Positions 10,586 through 21,036 of a stretch of 64,000 nt of DNA are shown here, in pieces. Under the pieces are notes generated by a model that saw only the letters and a program-made list of their open reading frames with translations, had not been told where the DNA came from and ran no database searches. Numbering within the stretch: position 1 is the first letter of the stretch; each line of letters starts with the position of its first letter. The DNA is from Cryptomeria japonica. Its lineage: Eukaryota > Streptophyta > Pinopsida > Cupressales > Cupressaceae. Location of the stretch: the NCBI RefSeq assembly GCF_030272615.1, contig NC_081405.1, positions 19,054,547 to 19,118,546 of the forward strand, read 5' to 3'. The position numbers were made by a program, and so were the translations under genes.

Positions 10586-11734
10586 GTGAATGGGTGTCTG
10601 GAGAGATCCCAGGATCGCCCAGTTATAGTTATACAACCTGAACAAGTTTCAAATGATGTGGATTATTGGTGTCATCATGCACTCATTTGTAAGTTCATAG
10701 GTCTTCATCTCTCTTTGTCCGTGTTGGAATCATGGGTGCATCGGGTATGGAATCCAAAGGGAGAAATGGAGATACTTTCAGCGGCTAATAACTATTTTTT
10801 TGGTAATTTTCAATAATATGTCGAACAGTAATAGGGTGTTTGAAGGGGACGCGTCTATTCTGGCTCCAAAACGACAGTATGGATTGACTAACACACGTAT
10901 TAGTCGCGCGTTTTACACCGTCGATTTTGCAATAAACGACTGCGATTGACTAACCTGTCCCTAACACACTGTACGAAAGGTCTGTTTTGGAGCCAGAATA
11001 GCTTCAATCGTTTGAAGGGGGGCCTTATTTATTCAATCAAGTGGGGCTCTTTATCAAGCCTTGGCATATTGGCTTTAATTCCACTGAGGAGATCCCTTCT
11101 CGGGTGCCTGTATGGGTTCGGCTACCGAGGCTGCCGTTGGAGTTCTGGAGGGAGGACATTCTTCATTCAATTTCTCTGCTTCTGGGCAAACCTGTGGGTT
11201 TGGCTACACAGACTCGGGATCATAAGGTAATTTCTTATGCTCACATTTGTGTTGAACTTGATTTAAGTAACCCTTTGCTAGACTCTATTGAAATATGTTT
11301 GGGAACATCGTCTTGGGTCCAATAGTTGAACTATGAGACCTTGCCATTTAGATGCAAAATTTGTCATGAGTATGGACATTTACAGAGAAGATGTCCTAGA
11401 AATAAACCCCCCCCTCCCCCACCCCCCTTCGACAATTTCTAGCCCTCCTCACTCCGCTTCTAAGGAGGATAAGGGGATGGATCCTATCTCGGAGGGACAT
11501 GCAGACAAGGAGGGATTTACTCTTGTTAAGCCTCGTAATAAGGGTAAAGGAAAGAAGAGAACTTGGATGGACAGACAAAATGATGATACTTTTAACAAGT
11601 TTGATGTTCTAGAGGACTTGGTCCAAGAGGAAGGAATCCTAGTTGAGCTTTCTTCTGGGGTTAAGGTTCAAGGAGGGATGCAGGATGGTAATACAAAGAG
11701 AGAGGACCGAGCTTCATTTGTAGAAAACCAATAG
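10586..11734 (+). pseudogene. LINE ORF1 (DUF4283-like, CCHC zinc knuckle), broken by a MITE
   Basis: ORF1 proteins of plant L1 elements bind the element RNA. The N-terminal part reads HALICKFIGLHLSLSVLESW and, after the MITE, GLFIKPWHIGFNSTEEIPSR, a DUF4283-like pattern. A CCHC knuckle, CKICHEYGHLQRRC, lies at about 11355-11396. A Pro/Ser-rich then charged tail follows. Breaks seen: a stop just after the first segment (10813-10815), the MITE at 10849-11009, a stop at 11323-11325 just before the zinc knuckle, and a frame change into the frame that ends at 11734. Removing the MITE plus one TSD copy would leave a continuous reading across that point. Confidence 0.75.
10849..11009. mobile_element. 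MITE (Mutator-like), 161 bp, inside LINE ORF1
   Basis: An 18-bp terminal inverted repeat, CTATTCTGGCTCCAAAAC, lies at 10855-10872 and as its exact reverse complement at 10984-11001. The flanks carry an 11-bp direct repeat, GTTTGAAGGGG, at 10838-10848 and 11010-11020. A 9-11 bp TSD with longish TIRs and no coding capacity fits a Mutator-derived MITE. The extreme 6-8 bp beyond the TIRs do not pair well. CpG-rich inside. It is younger than the LINE it interrupts. Confidence 0.8.
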
Positions 11735-12048
11735 GATAGACAAATAGCCACAGATTTGATTTCTCAAAGTTAGGGTATCCGAGAACCCAACGAGGCACAG
11801 GTTCTAGATGGTGAGGTGGTGGTGACTTCTGCTCCTCCTTCTTCTAAGGTGCCTTCTGATTCTGTGAAAAGTACCAAAGCTTTTCTCGCCTTAGGCTTGC
11901 ATCAAAAACCTCTTAAAAAGGGACCCTTAGACAAATCCTTAAAGAGTGGGAGGAAGATTGATTAGAAGTAGGTCAAGATCATGGGTGGCATATTGGTTGA
12001 GTTAGGCTCTGTGAAGCTTATTGATTCCCATTTCTCTCAACCTCACAA

Positions 12049-12825
12049 ATGATTGTTATCTCATGGAATGTAAGGGGATTGAACAACAACCCTAGACAAA
12101 TGGCTATTCGCAGATTAATTGAATCTCAGTCCCTTGATATATTTTTTATTCAGGAGACAAAGCTTACAATGGATGGTTTGGCTAGTTGCGCTCCTCGCAT
12201 TTGGCCCCAGGGTCTTTGGCAAGGAGTGGGTGCTCATGGTAGTTCCGAGGGGGTTGTGTGCTTCTGGAACCCAAGGAAGATTTCTCCCTTATGGTGGATT
12301 TCTAGCTGCTCATCTATTTCTATGGTCGCTTCTTATTTTAAAACTGGAGAAAGGTGTCTGTTCTCTAAATTTTATGTTCCTACTAACCTCCCAAGCAAGT
12401 CTCATGTTTGGTCTCACATTAATTTAGTTTGCTCACTAGATCATTTTCTCCCTTGGATTTTGGCAGGGGATTTTAATGTTGTTACTAGTTTGGAGGAGAA
12501 AAGTGGGGGGTTAGTCAGGTTGGACCTTGCTTCAAATTTGCTCAGAGATAATATTGGCTTCCTAAACCTCATTGATGTGAAGCCAACTAATGGTGTCTTT
12601 ACTTGGAATAACAGAAGAAGTGGTGTTGAGGCTATTTCAAAAAGGCTTGATAGATTTTTGGTATCCTGTTACTGGGTGAATGACAAGTGGTCTACTAGTT
12701 CAGAAATTCTTGATTGGAGAGGCTCTGATCATTGGCCAGTCAAGTTTACTGCTATCCCTTATAGAATTTCTAAGAACCCTTCTTTCAAATTTCAATTGAT
12801 GTGGTTGCGGGACCAATCTCTATAG
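12049..12825 (+). pseudogene. LINE ORF2: AP-type endonuclease domain
   Basis: An open 258-codon segment carrying the complete EEP/AP endonuclease fold of L1 elements, which nicks target DNA to prime reverse transcription. Visible motifs: SWNVRGLNN (start), FIQETKL (catalytic Glu), LAGDFNVV (Asp and Asn), RLDRFLVS, and SDHWPVKF (terminal Asp-His pair). The start at ATG 12049 is followed directly by the first conserved strand, so ORF2 begins here. The frame stops at 12823-12825 (TAG) and continues open in the same frame from 12832, so this looks like a point stop. Confidence 0.88.
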
Positions 12826-12831
12826 GATCTT

Positions 12832-14296
12832 ATGGCAGTTTGGTGGCATGAAGGAATGCTTGCTCATGGCAGGGCCATGTATACTTTTGGGAAAAGGCTA
12901 CAACATGTGAAATACAGGCTCAAGAGGTGGAATAAACAATGTTTGGGAAACTTGCATGCTCAGAAGTTTGCAGCTCAGTCTCAATTGGATACTATTACTC
13001 GTCAGATTCAAGATCAAGGGATGTTTCCTGATCTTAGTAAAGTTGGGTCCTTAGCCCTTAAGGAGTTAGAAGAGTGGGAGTTGTGTGAGGATGTTTTTTG
13101 GAAGCAAAAGTCTCATGTTGACTGGCTTCAGGAGGGAGATAGAAACACGAGTTTTTTTCATAACTTTGTTAAGGCTCGACGGTATGGTAACTTTATTACT
13201 TCTCTTGTCTCTTCAGGAGGGTCTCATTTCTCTTCTAGGGAAGATATTGCTAGGGAAGCTGTCAGGACTTTTTGAATTTGTTCACCAAGGAGGATCCCAT
13301 GTCTATGGTGGAGGAGAGGGCTATTATGGATTGTATCCCCTCCCTAGTCTTAGATGAGATAAATGGTGCTCTCTTGTGTCCCATTTTGTATCCCAAACTG
13401 GAGGAAGTTGTGTTTCATATGAAAAAGGGTAAGGCTCCTAGTTCGGATGGGTTCCCAATTGAATTTTTCCAAGAATTTTGGGAGATCATAAATTTGATCT
13501 TTTAGCTGTGGTTCAGGAGTCTCATAGGAATAAGCGAATGCTTAAGTCTATGAATTCTACCTTTTTGGATTTTATTCCTAAGAAAGAGGGGGCTAATAGT
13601 TTGGATCAGTTTAGGCCTATTCCATTATGTAATGTGATCTACAAGATCATCACTAAATTGATTGTTGAATGAATCAAGCCATTCCTTGGTGTGTTGATCT
13701 CTACAGAATAAGATGGTTTTGTGGGTGGTAGACAGATCTTGGATGGTGTGGTGATAGCGATGGAGGCTATTCATTCTATGGCAACTTCTAAGGAGAAAGC
13801 TATGTTCATTAAGCTTGATATGGCCAAAGCCTATGATTGGGTGAGATGGGGCTTTTTACAGAAAATCTTCTTGGCTTTTGGGTTTGAGGAGGAGTGGGTG
13901 AATTGGGTTCTTTGTTGTGTGACTTCTACCTCCTTCTCATTTCTTATTAATGGTGAACCTTCTGAGTTATTTAGTGCTTCACGTGGACTTTGGCAAGGGG
14001 ATCCTTTATCCCCATATTTATTCATCATTATGGCTGAGGGTCTTGGTAGATTTATTAAATCTCATGTGAGACGGGGTCTTATTCAAGGCAGGAGTTGGAA
14101 TAATGAGCTTCCTCCCTATTCTCATCTTCAGTTTGTGGACGACACTAATTCGATGGGCAGGGATAGAATCAGTGAAGCAGTGAATTTTAGGAGAGCCTTG
14201 GACATCTATTTGATAGCCTCAGGTCAGAGAATTAAAGAAGACAAATCTTCTATTTATTTATTTAATACTCTGACTTATACAGAGCAGGATTGCTAG
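12832..14296 (+). pseudogene. LINE ORF2: linker and reverse transcriptase
   Basis: The linker carries QEGDRNTSFFHNF, typical of plant L1 ORF2. RT motifs follow: KGKAPSSDGFPIEFFQ, FIPKKEGANSLDQFRPI, FIKLDMAKAYDWVRW (first catalytic Asp), LWQGDPLSPYLFI, and LQFVDDTNS at the active site, where plant LINEs usually have FADD, so Ala is replaced by Val. Frame changes fall near 13270 and 13490, with stops at about 13670 and 13709. The last open segment ends at 14296. Function is lost. Confidence 0.85.
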
Positions 14297-15490
14297 GATT
14301 CTCAGATTTCGGATTGGTTCTCTTCCCCCGATATACCTTGGGGTTCCTTTGTCTTTGGGATCTCAACGGCAAGACTTTTGGCAGGATATTCTGGACAAAT
14401 TTCGAAGTAAGGTCAATCATTGGACTTTCAGGTGGCTATCTTCTGTTGGGAGAGTGACTCTTCTACAATCGGTGGTGCAGGCTCTCCCCTTATATAGGTG
14501 TTTTGTGCAAGTTCCCCCCTCTAGCTTTCTGAGGGAATTTGATGCCCTCTCTCGCCAGTTTTTGTGGTCTAGTAGCCTTCTTTCTTCTAAGTGGAGTTTA
14601 GTTAAATAGGATTCTGTCTGTAGACCGAAGCATGCTGGGGGACTTGGTCTTCGATCAATTGCTCTTGTTAGTAAGGCCTTGGCAGCGAAGTTGTATTGGA
14701 GGTGGCGCAATAGTCAAGATCAGGACTGGTCCAAGATTCTTACCTGCAAGTACTTTCCTGGTGCTGATAGTCGGGATGTGTCGCATCTTGGTTTGATGGG
14801 CAAGGGATCTTGTATATGATACACTCTCAAAAAGATAGCTCAGCTTATTAAGGATGGAATTTTCTAGATCTGTAATGGAGGCTCGAATGGTCTTTTTTGG
14901 CAGGAATCTTGGGATGGCCACCCTCCCATTCTTGCTAGCTTCTCTCAGCTTCAATCCTTGTGCAACTTTTTTACAGATGCAGGGTGGGTTAAGGTGGAGA
15001 ATTTTAAAAGTCAAATGTACAGGACATGTAGAGAGGACTTGTTGGAAGGACCCACAGGAATGGCCCCTGGGGGACTCTGTTGAGGATCACACTCTGTTGG
15101 CTCAAATCTTGCGGGGTAGATTATGCAGTTCTCTAAAGGAGAGAAAATTTGGCTTGGGGGCCCAACCCAAAAGGTAAATTTACCATTGCAACAGGCTATG
15201 CTATTTTGGACATGCAATTGCATGGCTTGGTTGATGTGCCTTGGTGGGAAAAGGTGTGGAATAGTTCTTCTTGGCCCAAATGTAACTTTTTCTTATGGTT
15301 GGTTGCTAAGAGGAAATGCCTTACTTGGGAGAATATTCGCAAGAGAGGTTTCCAATGGCCCTCTATTTGCTTTATATGTTTGCACAGTGAGGAAAATAGC
15401 TCCCATTTGCTTTTTCTTTGCCCTTTTTCTAGGGAGATCTAGCACAAATGGTGGGAGGCTTGGGAGCATGCTTGTATTCATGCAACCTCC
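14297..15490 (+). pseudogene. LINE ORF2: thumb and zf-RVT region
   Basis: In several frames one reads LDKFRSKVNHWTFRWLSSVG (RT thumb), GGLGLRSIALVSKALAAK, and then a zf-RVT-like stretch with WNSSSWPKCNFFLWLVAKRK and CFICLHSEENSSHLLFLC, a Cys/His set typical of this domain. Stops and frame changes are frequent here, more than in the endonuclease. It joins RT to the RNase H. Confidence 0.8.
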
Positions 15491-15689
15491 TTAATTGAGT
15501 TTTAGGTGAGTTTGGGTAGGCCTCTTGCGAGGGCATCCTTACTTCAAGTGGCTTGGGCTATTGGGCCTGCTTTTATTATATGGAACCTTTGGTTGGAAAG
15601 GAACTGGAGGGTGTTTTATAAGAACAAGTTGGAGGGTCCTCAATTGTGGCAGAGGATAATTTGCAGGCTTTAGGAGACTATTGTTGCAA

Positions 15690-16341
15690 AGTGTGATTTG
15701 TCTGAAAGTGTTGATCTTGGTGACTTGGTTATTGTTCAAAATTTGAACTTGGGAGATAGCATAGGGGATTGCCCTGCTGGTAAAAAAACCCGACATGTAA
15801 AGCAGAGGATTTGTAGAGATGGGAGGTGGAAACCTCCTCTTGTTGGGGTTCTAAAGATTAATACTGATGGATCCTCTTGTGGGTACCCAGGACATGTTGG
15901 TATTGGTGGTATAGGTAGAGGTAGTGACGGTAGTGTTGTTTTTTATTTTCTTCTTATAAAGGACAACAATCTAATAATTTGATGGAAGCCCTTGCTATCA
16001 AGATTGCAGTTGAGAGAGGTTACTCTCTAGGTTGGAGGAGAATTATCTACAAATCAGATTCTCAGATTGTTGTAGATATGCTGAACAAATAGAGTTTGGA
16101 TGATGTTAGTTGGCAGTTAGCCTCAGTGGTTAGACAGATTTTAGTTATGAGTAGTTCTTTGGAGTTTGTCTCTTTTGCCATATTCCCAGGGAGCCCCAGG
16201 GAGTGGAATAGAGTGGCTGACTATTTGGCGAAGTGGGCTTCTGAGAATGTAGATGGCTGGGACATTGGAGGGAATGATGGTTTGTCTCCTAATTATCTTG
16301 TGACATTGGAGAGGTTATTGTTAGAGGATAGTAATGTCTAA
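15690..16341 (+). pseudogene. LINE ORF2: C-terminal RNase H
   Basis: RVT_3-type RNase H, which would degrade the RNA strand of the hybrid. Motifs: LKINTDGSS (Asp), MEALAIKIA (Glu), YKSDSQIVVD (Asp) and WNRVADYLAKWA (final Asp), so all four acidic residues can be read. A frame change separates the first motif from the rest (about 15960-15980), and one stop (TAG, 16090-16092) follows the third. The stop after LEDSNV at 16339-16341 should be the natural end of ORF2. Confidence 0.85.
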
Positions 16342-16485
16342 TGTTGTGGCTGGTGGGTTCTGTTGGTTTTTTTTGTTCCTCTCTTGGTGGGCCTATGACC
16401 TTTGCTTTGTACTTTTGCTCTGATTAATAATTTTTTACCCCTTTTTCTATTTAAAATAATAATAATAATAATAATAAATTCTAAT

Positions 16486-17920
16486 TTAGTGAAGATTTTA
16501 TAACAAGTGGAATTGAAATTATCTCTCAATCTTATTTTAAACTTGAGGTAGAGCCTTTTATCTTTCCATGAGTAATTTTTATACCTAAGGAAAATAAAAA
16601 CTTTAGCTCTACCACCATATCAATAGCTTCAATCTTGTCTTATATACCCCTATTTATAAATAATGGGGCCACTTCTTGGCCCATTATCTTTCAAAAAGGC
16701 ATCAAAATTAAATTCCATAAAACTAAAATAGGTAGAGGATTGCATAGCAAAATTGCAAACACTTAAGAGCTCCTACCAAATGAATACAAATAATTATAAT
16801 TTCAAACTATCATCTTAAGATGTCAAAAATAGTTGATTTCAATTAATATGGATTAGTAGGCTAACATGCACATATATGGTTGTTGATAGAGGGGCTCGAT
16901 ACCTATTCCAACTCCTCTTAATTTGACTCTAAATATTAAAATATTTTCCTTCCTATTTAACCAAATTTAGATGAAGATATAAGAGGTCCATATTTCCAAA
17001 GGTGCTAGATTTGTATGAGATGGGATGAAAAAATGAATATAACCTTAAGGGAAGAGAGAACAACTTAGAGCTTACGCCTAGCTTATGAAGAACCTTACTC
17101 TATAACTTATGGGCATAAGTATAGTGGAGTAGGAGATTATGTAGAGATGATCAACATGGTCCCCATTCTATTTGTGTGATGCACAAATAGATGGTTGTTG
17201 TATACCATATTGACTAACCTATCATAAGTTATAATTCTCTCTTGAATAGCCAAGTGAGAGAGATAGATTTATGCAACCCATATATTATCCACATTGACTT
17301 TGAAGGTTGTCAATGTATCGTATTAAGATTCTCAAAGATCAATTTATAATCTACAACCACTTTTAACTCCAAGTTGTACTACCAATCCACCTAAGAATAT
17401 CAAATAATAGATCCATTGGTATTTGCAAGCTTAATGGATAGAGGAGAATTGGACCTTGTAATCATCATGTATACATACATCTAATAAACATTTTGAATGG
17501 CTCAAAACCAATTCCTCACTTCTAATTGGCTCACTGTAGATTCTACTATTCTTATTGTTGACACTTTGGTTGGCAATTCTAATTGTATTTTTTAGTCACT
17601 CTTAATGAATAGAAACAAATCAAATTAAGTCGTGTCTGATATAAAGAAGTGTACATGGACCTTGCATAAATGCCATTGATTTTGAATTCAAATTTTACTA
17701 ACAAATGTAAATGATGTATGATATATTTTTTTAATATCTGATCTAAAAATATTTAAATCAGGATAAACGAATAAATTTCTATCATATTACTTCATAAAAG
17801 ATATAATGTACACCATGTTTAAAATCAAGTAAAATGAATATGGTTCTATTATATCACATAGTTTGTTGTTCAACCAGAAGCATCGTCCAACTAAGTAAGA
17901 TCGAAGCAATCTTTGTTCCA
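16486..17920. other. Intergenic DNA between the LINE and the MYB gene
   Basis: AT-rich, no open frame above 70 codons with a recognisable product and no repeat boundary noticed. The last part is the distal promoter of the MYB gene. Confidence 0.5.
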
Positions 17921-17924
17921 TGTA

Positions 17925-17935
17925 TGTAACGGCTA
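17925..17935 (+). promoter_or_regulatory. MSA-like element (AACGG core) of the MYB gene
   Basis: TGTAACGGCTA matches the plant mitosis-specific activator consensus YCYAACGGYYA at 10 of 11 positions. MSA sites are bound by three-repeat MYB proteins in G2/M-phase promoters. It lies about 90 bp before the MYB start codon and 8 bp upstream of a TATA-like box. Use of the site is inferred. Confidence 0.45.
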
Positions 17936-17943
17936 CATTTTCG

Positions 17944-17951
17944 TATTTAAA
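17944..17951 (+). promoter_or_regulatory. TATA-like box of the MYB gene
   Basis: TATTTAAA, about 72-79 bp before the ATG, placed to give a transcript start near 17975 and a 5'UTR of roughly 45-50 nt. No upstream ATG lies between that point and the start codon. Confidence 0.45.
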
Positions 17952-18022
17952 AAGCCTATTGAACATAGAACAACCTCTGTTCTGCATTTATTAAAAAAAA
18001 CCATTCAAAATTGTCTTTCAAG

Positions 18023-19366
18023 ATGCCTCCAAGAGCTGTAGCAATCAAGAAACCCGCCAAGATGGACAGTGATGAAGAATTCCAGTCTCGCCCTAGACGG
18101 TAATAATAACGATCATCATTAGCCTCTTCAATCTCTTTGAATTTTCTCTTGTTCAGAGTTTTGGCAGTCAGAATAGTTATAATTCAAATTTCTAAGGTTT
18201 TGATAATATTTCTGAGCAGAAAAATGAGCTCAAGAATGAAGATGAAAGCCCCCGTTTCAGAATGTTCCTGGACGAAGGAGGAGGTACATTGCAAACAATT
18301 CAGAGTCTAATAAAGATTATGCATATAATGTAATTCATATCAGTTCATAACAGGGTTATATGGTCCTGAATTTCCAGGATGAAAAGCTTAAGAAGACTGT
18401 TCAGATGTACGAAGAGAGTGACTGGAAGAAAATAAGTATGTATGGGTAATTGATTAGATTTTTCTTGAGGCATCATATTTGGGTAATGTTAGCTTGTTCA
18501 TATTTTCTGTTGCAGCTGCTTGCATTGTGGGCAAGACTGATGTACAGTGCTTTCAACGATGGCAAAAGGTTCTGAACCCTAATCTTGTGAAGGGCTACTG
18601 GACTAAAGAGGTTTGATCATTACAACCCATAAAAATAAAAAGGTCTATACTGGGCTAGTTTTGCTTTTGTTCTTGTTTATTGAATGAATTTTGGGTTCCC
18701 CTGTTTTCAGGAGGATGAGAAGCTAACTGAGCTGGTAGAGATGTTTGGGACAAAGAGGTGGGCGGCCGTTGCCCGTTCAATCCCTGGTCGAATTGGCAAA
18801 CAGTGCCGCGAAAGGTATACAGAATTGGATTCATAAGGTTGGCAGAAATCAATCAAGAATTCAAGAATTTTCACATGATTTTCTTGCCTATTTTTTGGAT
18901 TGTGGTTGAAATCTTCAGGTGGTATAATCATCTGGATCCGAGTATTAAGAAAGGAGCATGGACAAAAGAAGAGGAGAGAATCTTGGCGAGATCTCACCTC
19001 AAACTGGGCAACAAATGGGCTGTCATTTCTAAGCTCCTTCCTGGCAGGTTGCCCACAATTCTCTTGTTTGTTTTTGGTTTTTTCACTAAACTCATCTTTC
19101 AAGATCTGTTCAGATTTTTAGAGTATAATATTTCTTGGAATTTTAATCCAGTTTCATATACCCCATTAACCATTCTCTTTCAACAACAATGGGCATCTAT
19201 AAACAGATCAGAGAACGCTGTAAAGAACCATTGGAATACTTCCTTGAAGAGAAAGGCTGCAAGAAAATCAAGTGAGGAGGAGGAAGCTGAGAGTGTCAGT
19301 TTATCAGAGGAACTGCCTGAGATGAGCTCTAGCTCTGATTATTTCACGGACTTTGAGTTGACCTAA
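18023..19366 (+). CDS. Three-repeat (R1R2R3) MYB transcription factor, 7 exons, 228 aa
   Basis: A nuclear DNA-binding protein of the plant 3R-MYB / animal c-Myb type. Exons: 18023-18099, 18220-18283, 18378-18435, 18516-18610, 18711-18814, 18919-19047, 19207-19366. All six introns are GT-AG and phases agree, giving 687 nt with no internal stop. Repeat Trp residues are all present: R1 at 43, 63, 82; R2 at 95, 115, 134; R3 at 147, 166, 185. Recognition-helix text reads GRIGKQCRERW (R2) and GRSENAVKNHW (R3). The first R3 Trp is kept, unlike in most plant R2R3 MYBs. A basic PRRK lies at 24-27. The tail after R3 is only about 36 residues, Ser/Glu-rich and acidic, whereas typical plant 3R-MYBs have several hundred more. 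By family, a regulator of cell-cycle genes through AACGG sites. The clean structure argues for a live gene. Confidence 0.9.
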
Positions 19367-19490
19367 TCATTTGGTGAGTACATTAAACCCCGACACTGAT
19401 ATTGTTCTTGAATTAGTTCCAAACCTTACCATTTGGTGAGTACATTAAACCCCAACACTGATATTGTTCTTGAATTAGTTCCAAACCTCA
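19367..19490 (+). repeat. 62-bp tandem duplication just after the MYB stop
   Basis: Two near-identical copies of a 62-bp unit starting ATTTGGTGAGTACATTAAAC (19369 and 19431). Each contains a good plant splice donor, G|GTGAGT, so the donor itself is duplicated. Confidence 0.9.
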
Positions 19491-19980
19491 CCATCTTTCT
19501 CTTTGATAAATTATACACCTATTATAATACCTTTCTTGCTGAACGCAAAACCCATAATAGTGTTCTTGAACGCTAAAATTGTTCTTGATGTAGCATAAAC
19601 CCTTGTATTAATCTTGCCTAAACCCAAAACTCTATTACTGCTCTGTCATAATCCCAATACTACCCCGGTCTTGTTATGGTATAACAACCCCTAAACCCTC
19701 ATATTGTTCGGATAAATCATAAATCCTTACACTGTTCTTGCAGGAAGTCTAAGGTTCTAAACCCAATACCCTGATACTGTCTGGCACAAAATGTTGTTCT
19801 TACATAGTTTGTATTGGATAAACTCTAAACCCTCATATTGTTCTTGGATAAATATTAAATCCTAATATTCTTTTTGGGACAAAACCTTAAACTTTAGTTT
19901 TGTTCTTGGATAAATATCATGGCCTGATTTGGTTCTTTCTGTGTGTTTTTTTGTTGGCATGCCAATTTGGGCTTCAGCAG
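19374..19980 (+). other. Probable 3'UTR intron of the MYB gene
   Basis: Donor G|GTGAGT at 19374 (second copy at 19436) and acceptor CTTCAGCAG ending at 19980 after a T-rich tract. The donor is 7 nt past the stop codon, so splicing would not be expected to trigger nonsense-mediated decay. The intron body is built of a degenerate repeat (see next entry). Inferred from sequence signals alone. Confidence 0.4.
19491..19930 (+). repeat. Degenerate minisatellite, motif TAAACCCTNATATTGTTCTTG
   Basis: Many decayed copies of a roughly 45-60 bp unit containing AAACCCT, ATATTGTTCTTG and GGATAAAT. The clean 62-bp pair at 19367-19490 is probably the newest part of the same array. Confidence 0.65.
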
Positions 19981-20165
19981 ATGTAAACATTCCGATCGAC
20001 TCAAAAAGGAGGGCCAGCATCTAAGCGATCCAGTGGGATGTATTATGATTGTTAATGTGGATTAGAGTATTATGATTGTGATGTATTATGTTACATTTTA
20101 AAAGAGAGATTCTCCTGCAAGCTGTGTTGTCTTTAGATCAATAAGATGACAGATACATCCAATGA
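19981..20165 (+). other. Probable last (non-coding) exon of the MYB transcript
   Basis: Begins after the CAGCAG acceptor, carries no conserved frame, and has AATAAG-type polyadenylation-like sequence near 20140. Supported only by position and splice signals. Confidence 0.3.
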
Positions 20166-21036
20166 AAGGTTCTCAAGTTTACCAGAAGGACTATCTGAGC
20201 CTCTGATTGAACCCAAGCATTCTGATGAAGCTTTGTAAACTTAATAGCCATTGAAAACTTCTGCTAATGGTATGTACAATTGATGTAGGAGTGTTCTATT
20301 GTTGTACATTCGATTGTATTGTAATTAAGTAATTCAACTACAAGATAGTTGCCAAAACCGAGGCTTCACGGTGGAATGAGAATGTAATTAAAGGGATTTC
20401 GAAATTCTAAGAGAGTTCAATCCATTAAAAACTGTTTTCAAATTGTTATCTGCTTTATTTCACCTATTTATTTCTAATTTCAGGATTAATCTACCCAAGA
20501 CTACCCAACTTAATGTCCAGGGATTTGAACCTGGGCCGCTCTGAAGACTCCAACAAACTTTCAATTTAAGATGATAATTTTATTACACTTTATTTTCTTC
20601 AAAATTAAAATAATTTAGCTGGAAATCGATGATACTATAAAGATCTATCTCTGAATTGAAAAAATAAAATCTATTGACAGTCTCAGCAAAATAATGTTTT
20701 TGTTAAGCAATTTGCATGATGTGTTTATTCATGTACATTTTGCACAACTGAAGTATTTGTTAAATAGTTATGTTATATTCGTGAAACTAAATATCTTTCA
20801 CACAAATCTTATTTATAATAATAATAATATTTTTTAATAAATCAATTAGAGTTAGGATAGGCTTAGGGTACGATTTTATTTATACACAATAATAATTTAA
20901 TGAGAAACAAATTAATCTAAATATGTAATTAGGATCTATAATTTAATAAATCAATGACTTACAATTTATTAGAATTAGGGTTCATTTGTACATACCAATA
21001 ATTAATAATTAAACATAAAAAAATGTATTGATAATT
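20166..21036. other. AT-rich DNA with a tRNA-like fragment
   Basis: Mostly featureless. At about 20518-20550 the minus strand shows a B-box-like CAGGTTCAAATCCCTGG stem-loop, as in a T arm, but no A box or cloverleaf. It may be a decayed SINE head. Confidence 0.35.

Larger units (their letters stand above)
10250..16475 (+). mobile_element. Near full-length L1-like LINE, about 6.2 kb, with TSD
   Basis: Domains run in the expected order: ORF1 with a zinc knuckle, then ORF2 with AP endonuclease, reverse transcriptase, zf-RVT region and RNase H. The 3' end is a tail of AAT triplets (16457-16475). A 10-bp TSD, AAATTCTAAT, lies at 10240-10249 and 16476-16485. The 5' part (10250-10585) is non-coding and more G+C-rich. 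Several stops and frame changes interrupt both ORFs, so it is dead, but its full length and still-matching TSD point to moderate age. Confidence 0.9.

Noticed and set aside
10328-10645. 105-codon minus-strand frame at the LINE 5' end
   Set aside because: It lies antisense in the LINE 5' non-coding region, is rich in Pro and Ser from G+C-rich sequence, and has no family.
18758-19366. A single open frame of about 200 codons across the end of the MYB gene
   Set aside because: It reads through introns at 18815-18918 and 19048-19206. The spliced model restores perfect MYB repeats and all intron phases, so the long frame is incidental.
20515-20550. A second tRNA gene
   Set aside because: Only a T-arm-like stem and B box can be formed. 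There is no acceptor, D or anticodon stem.
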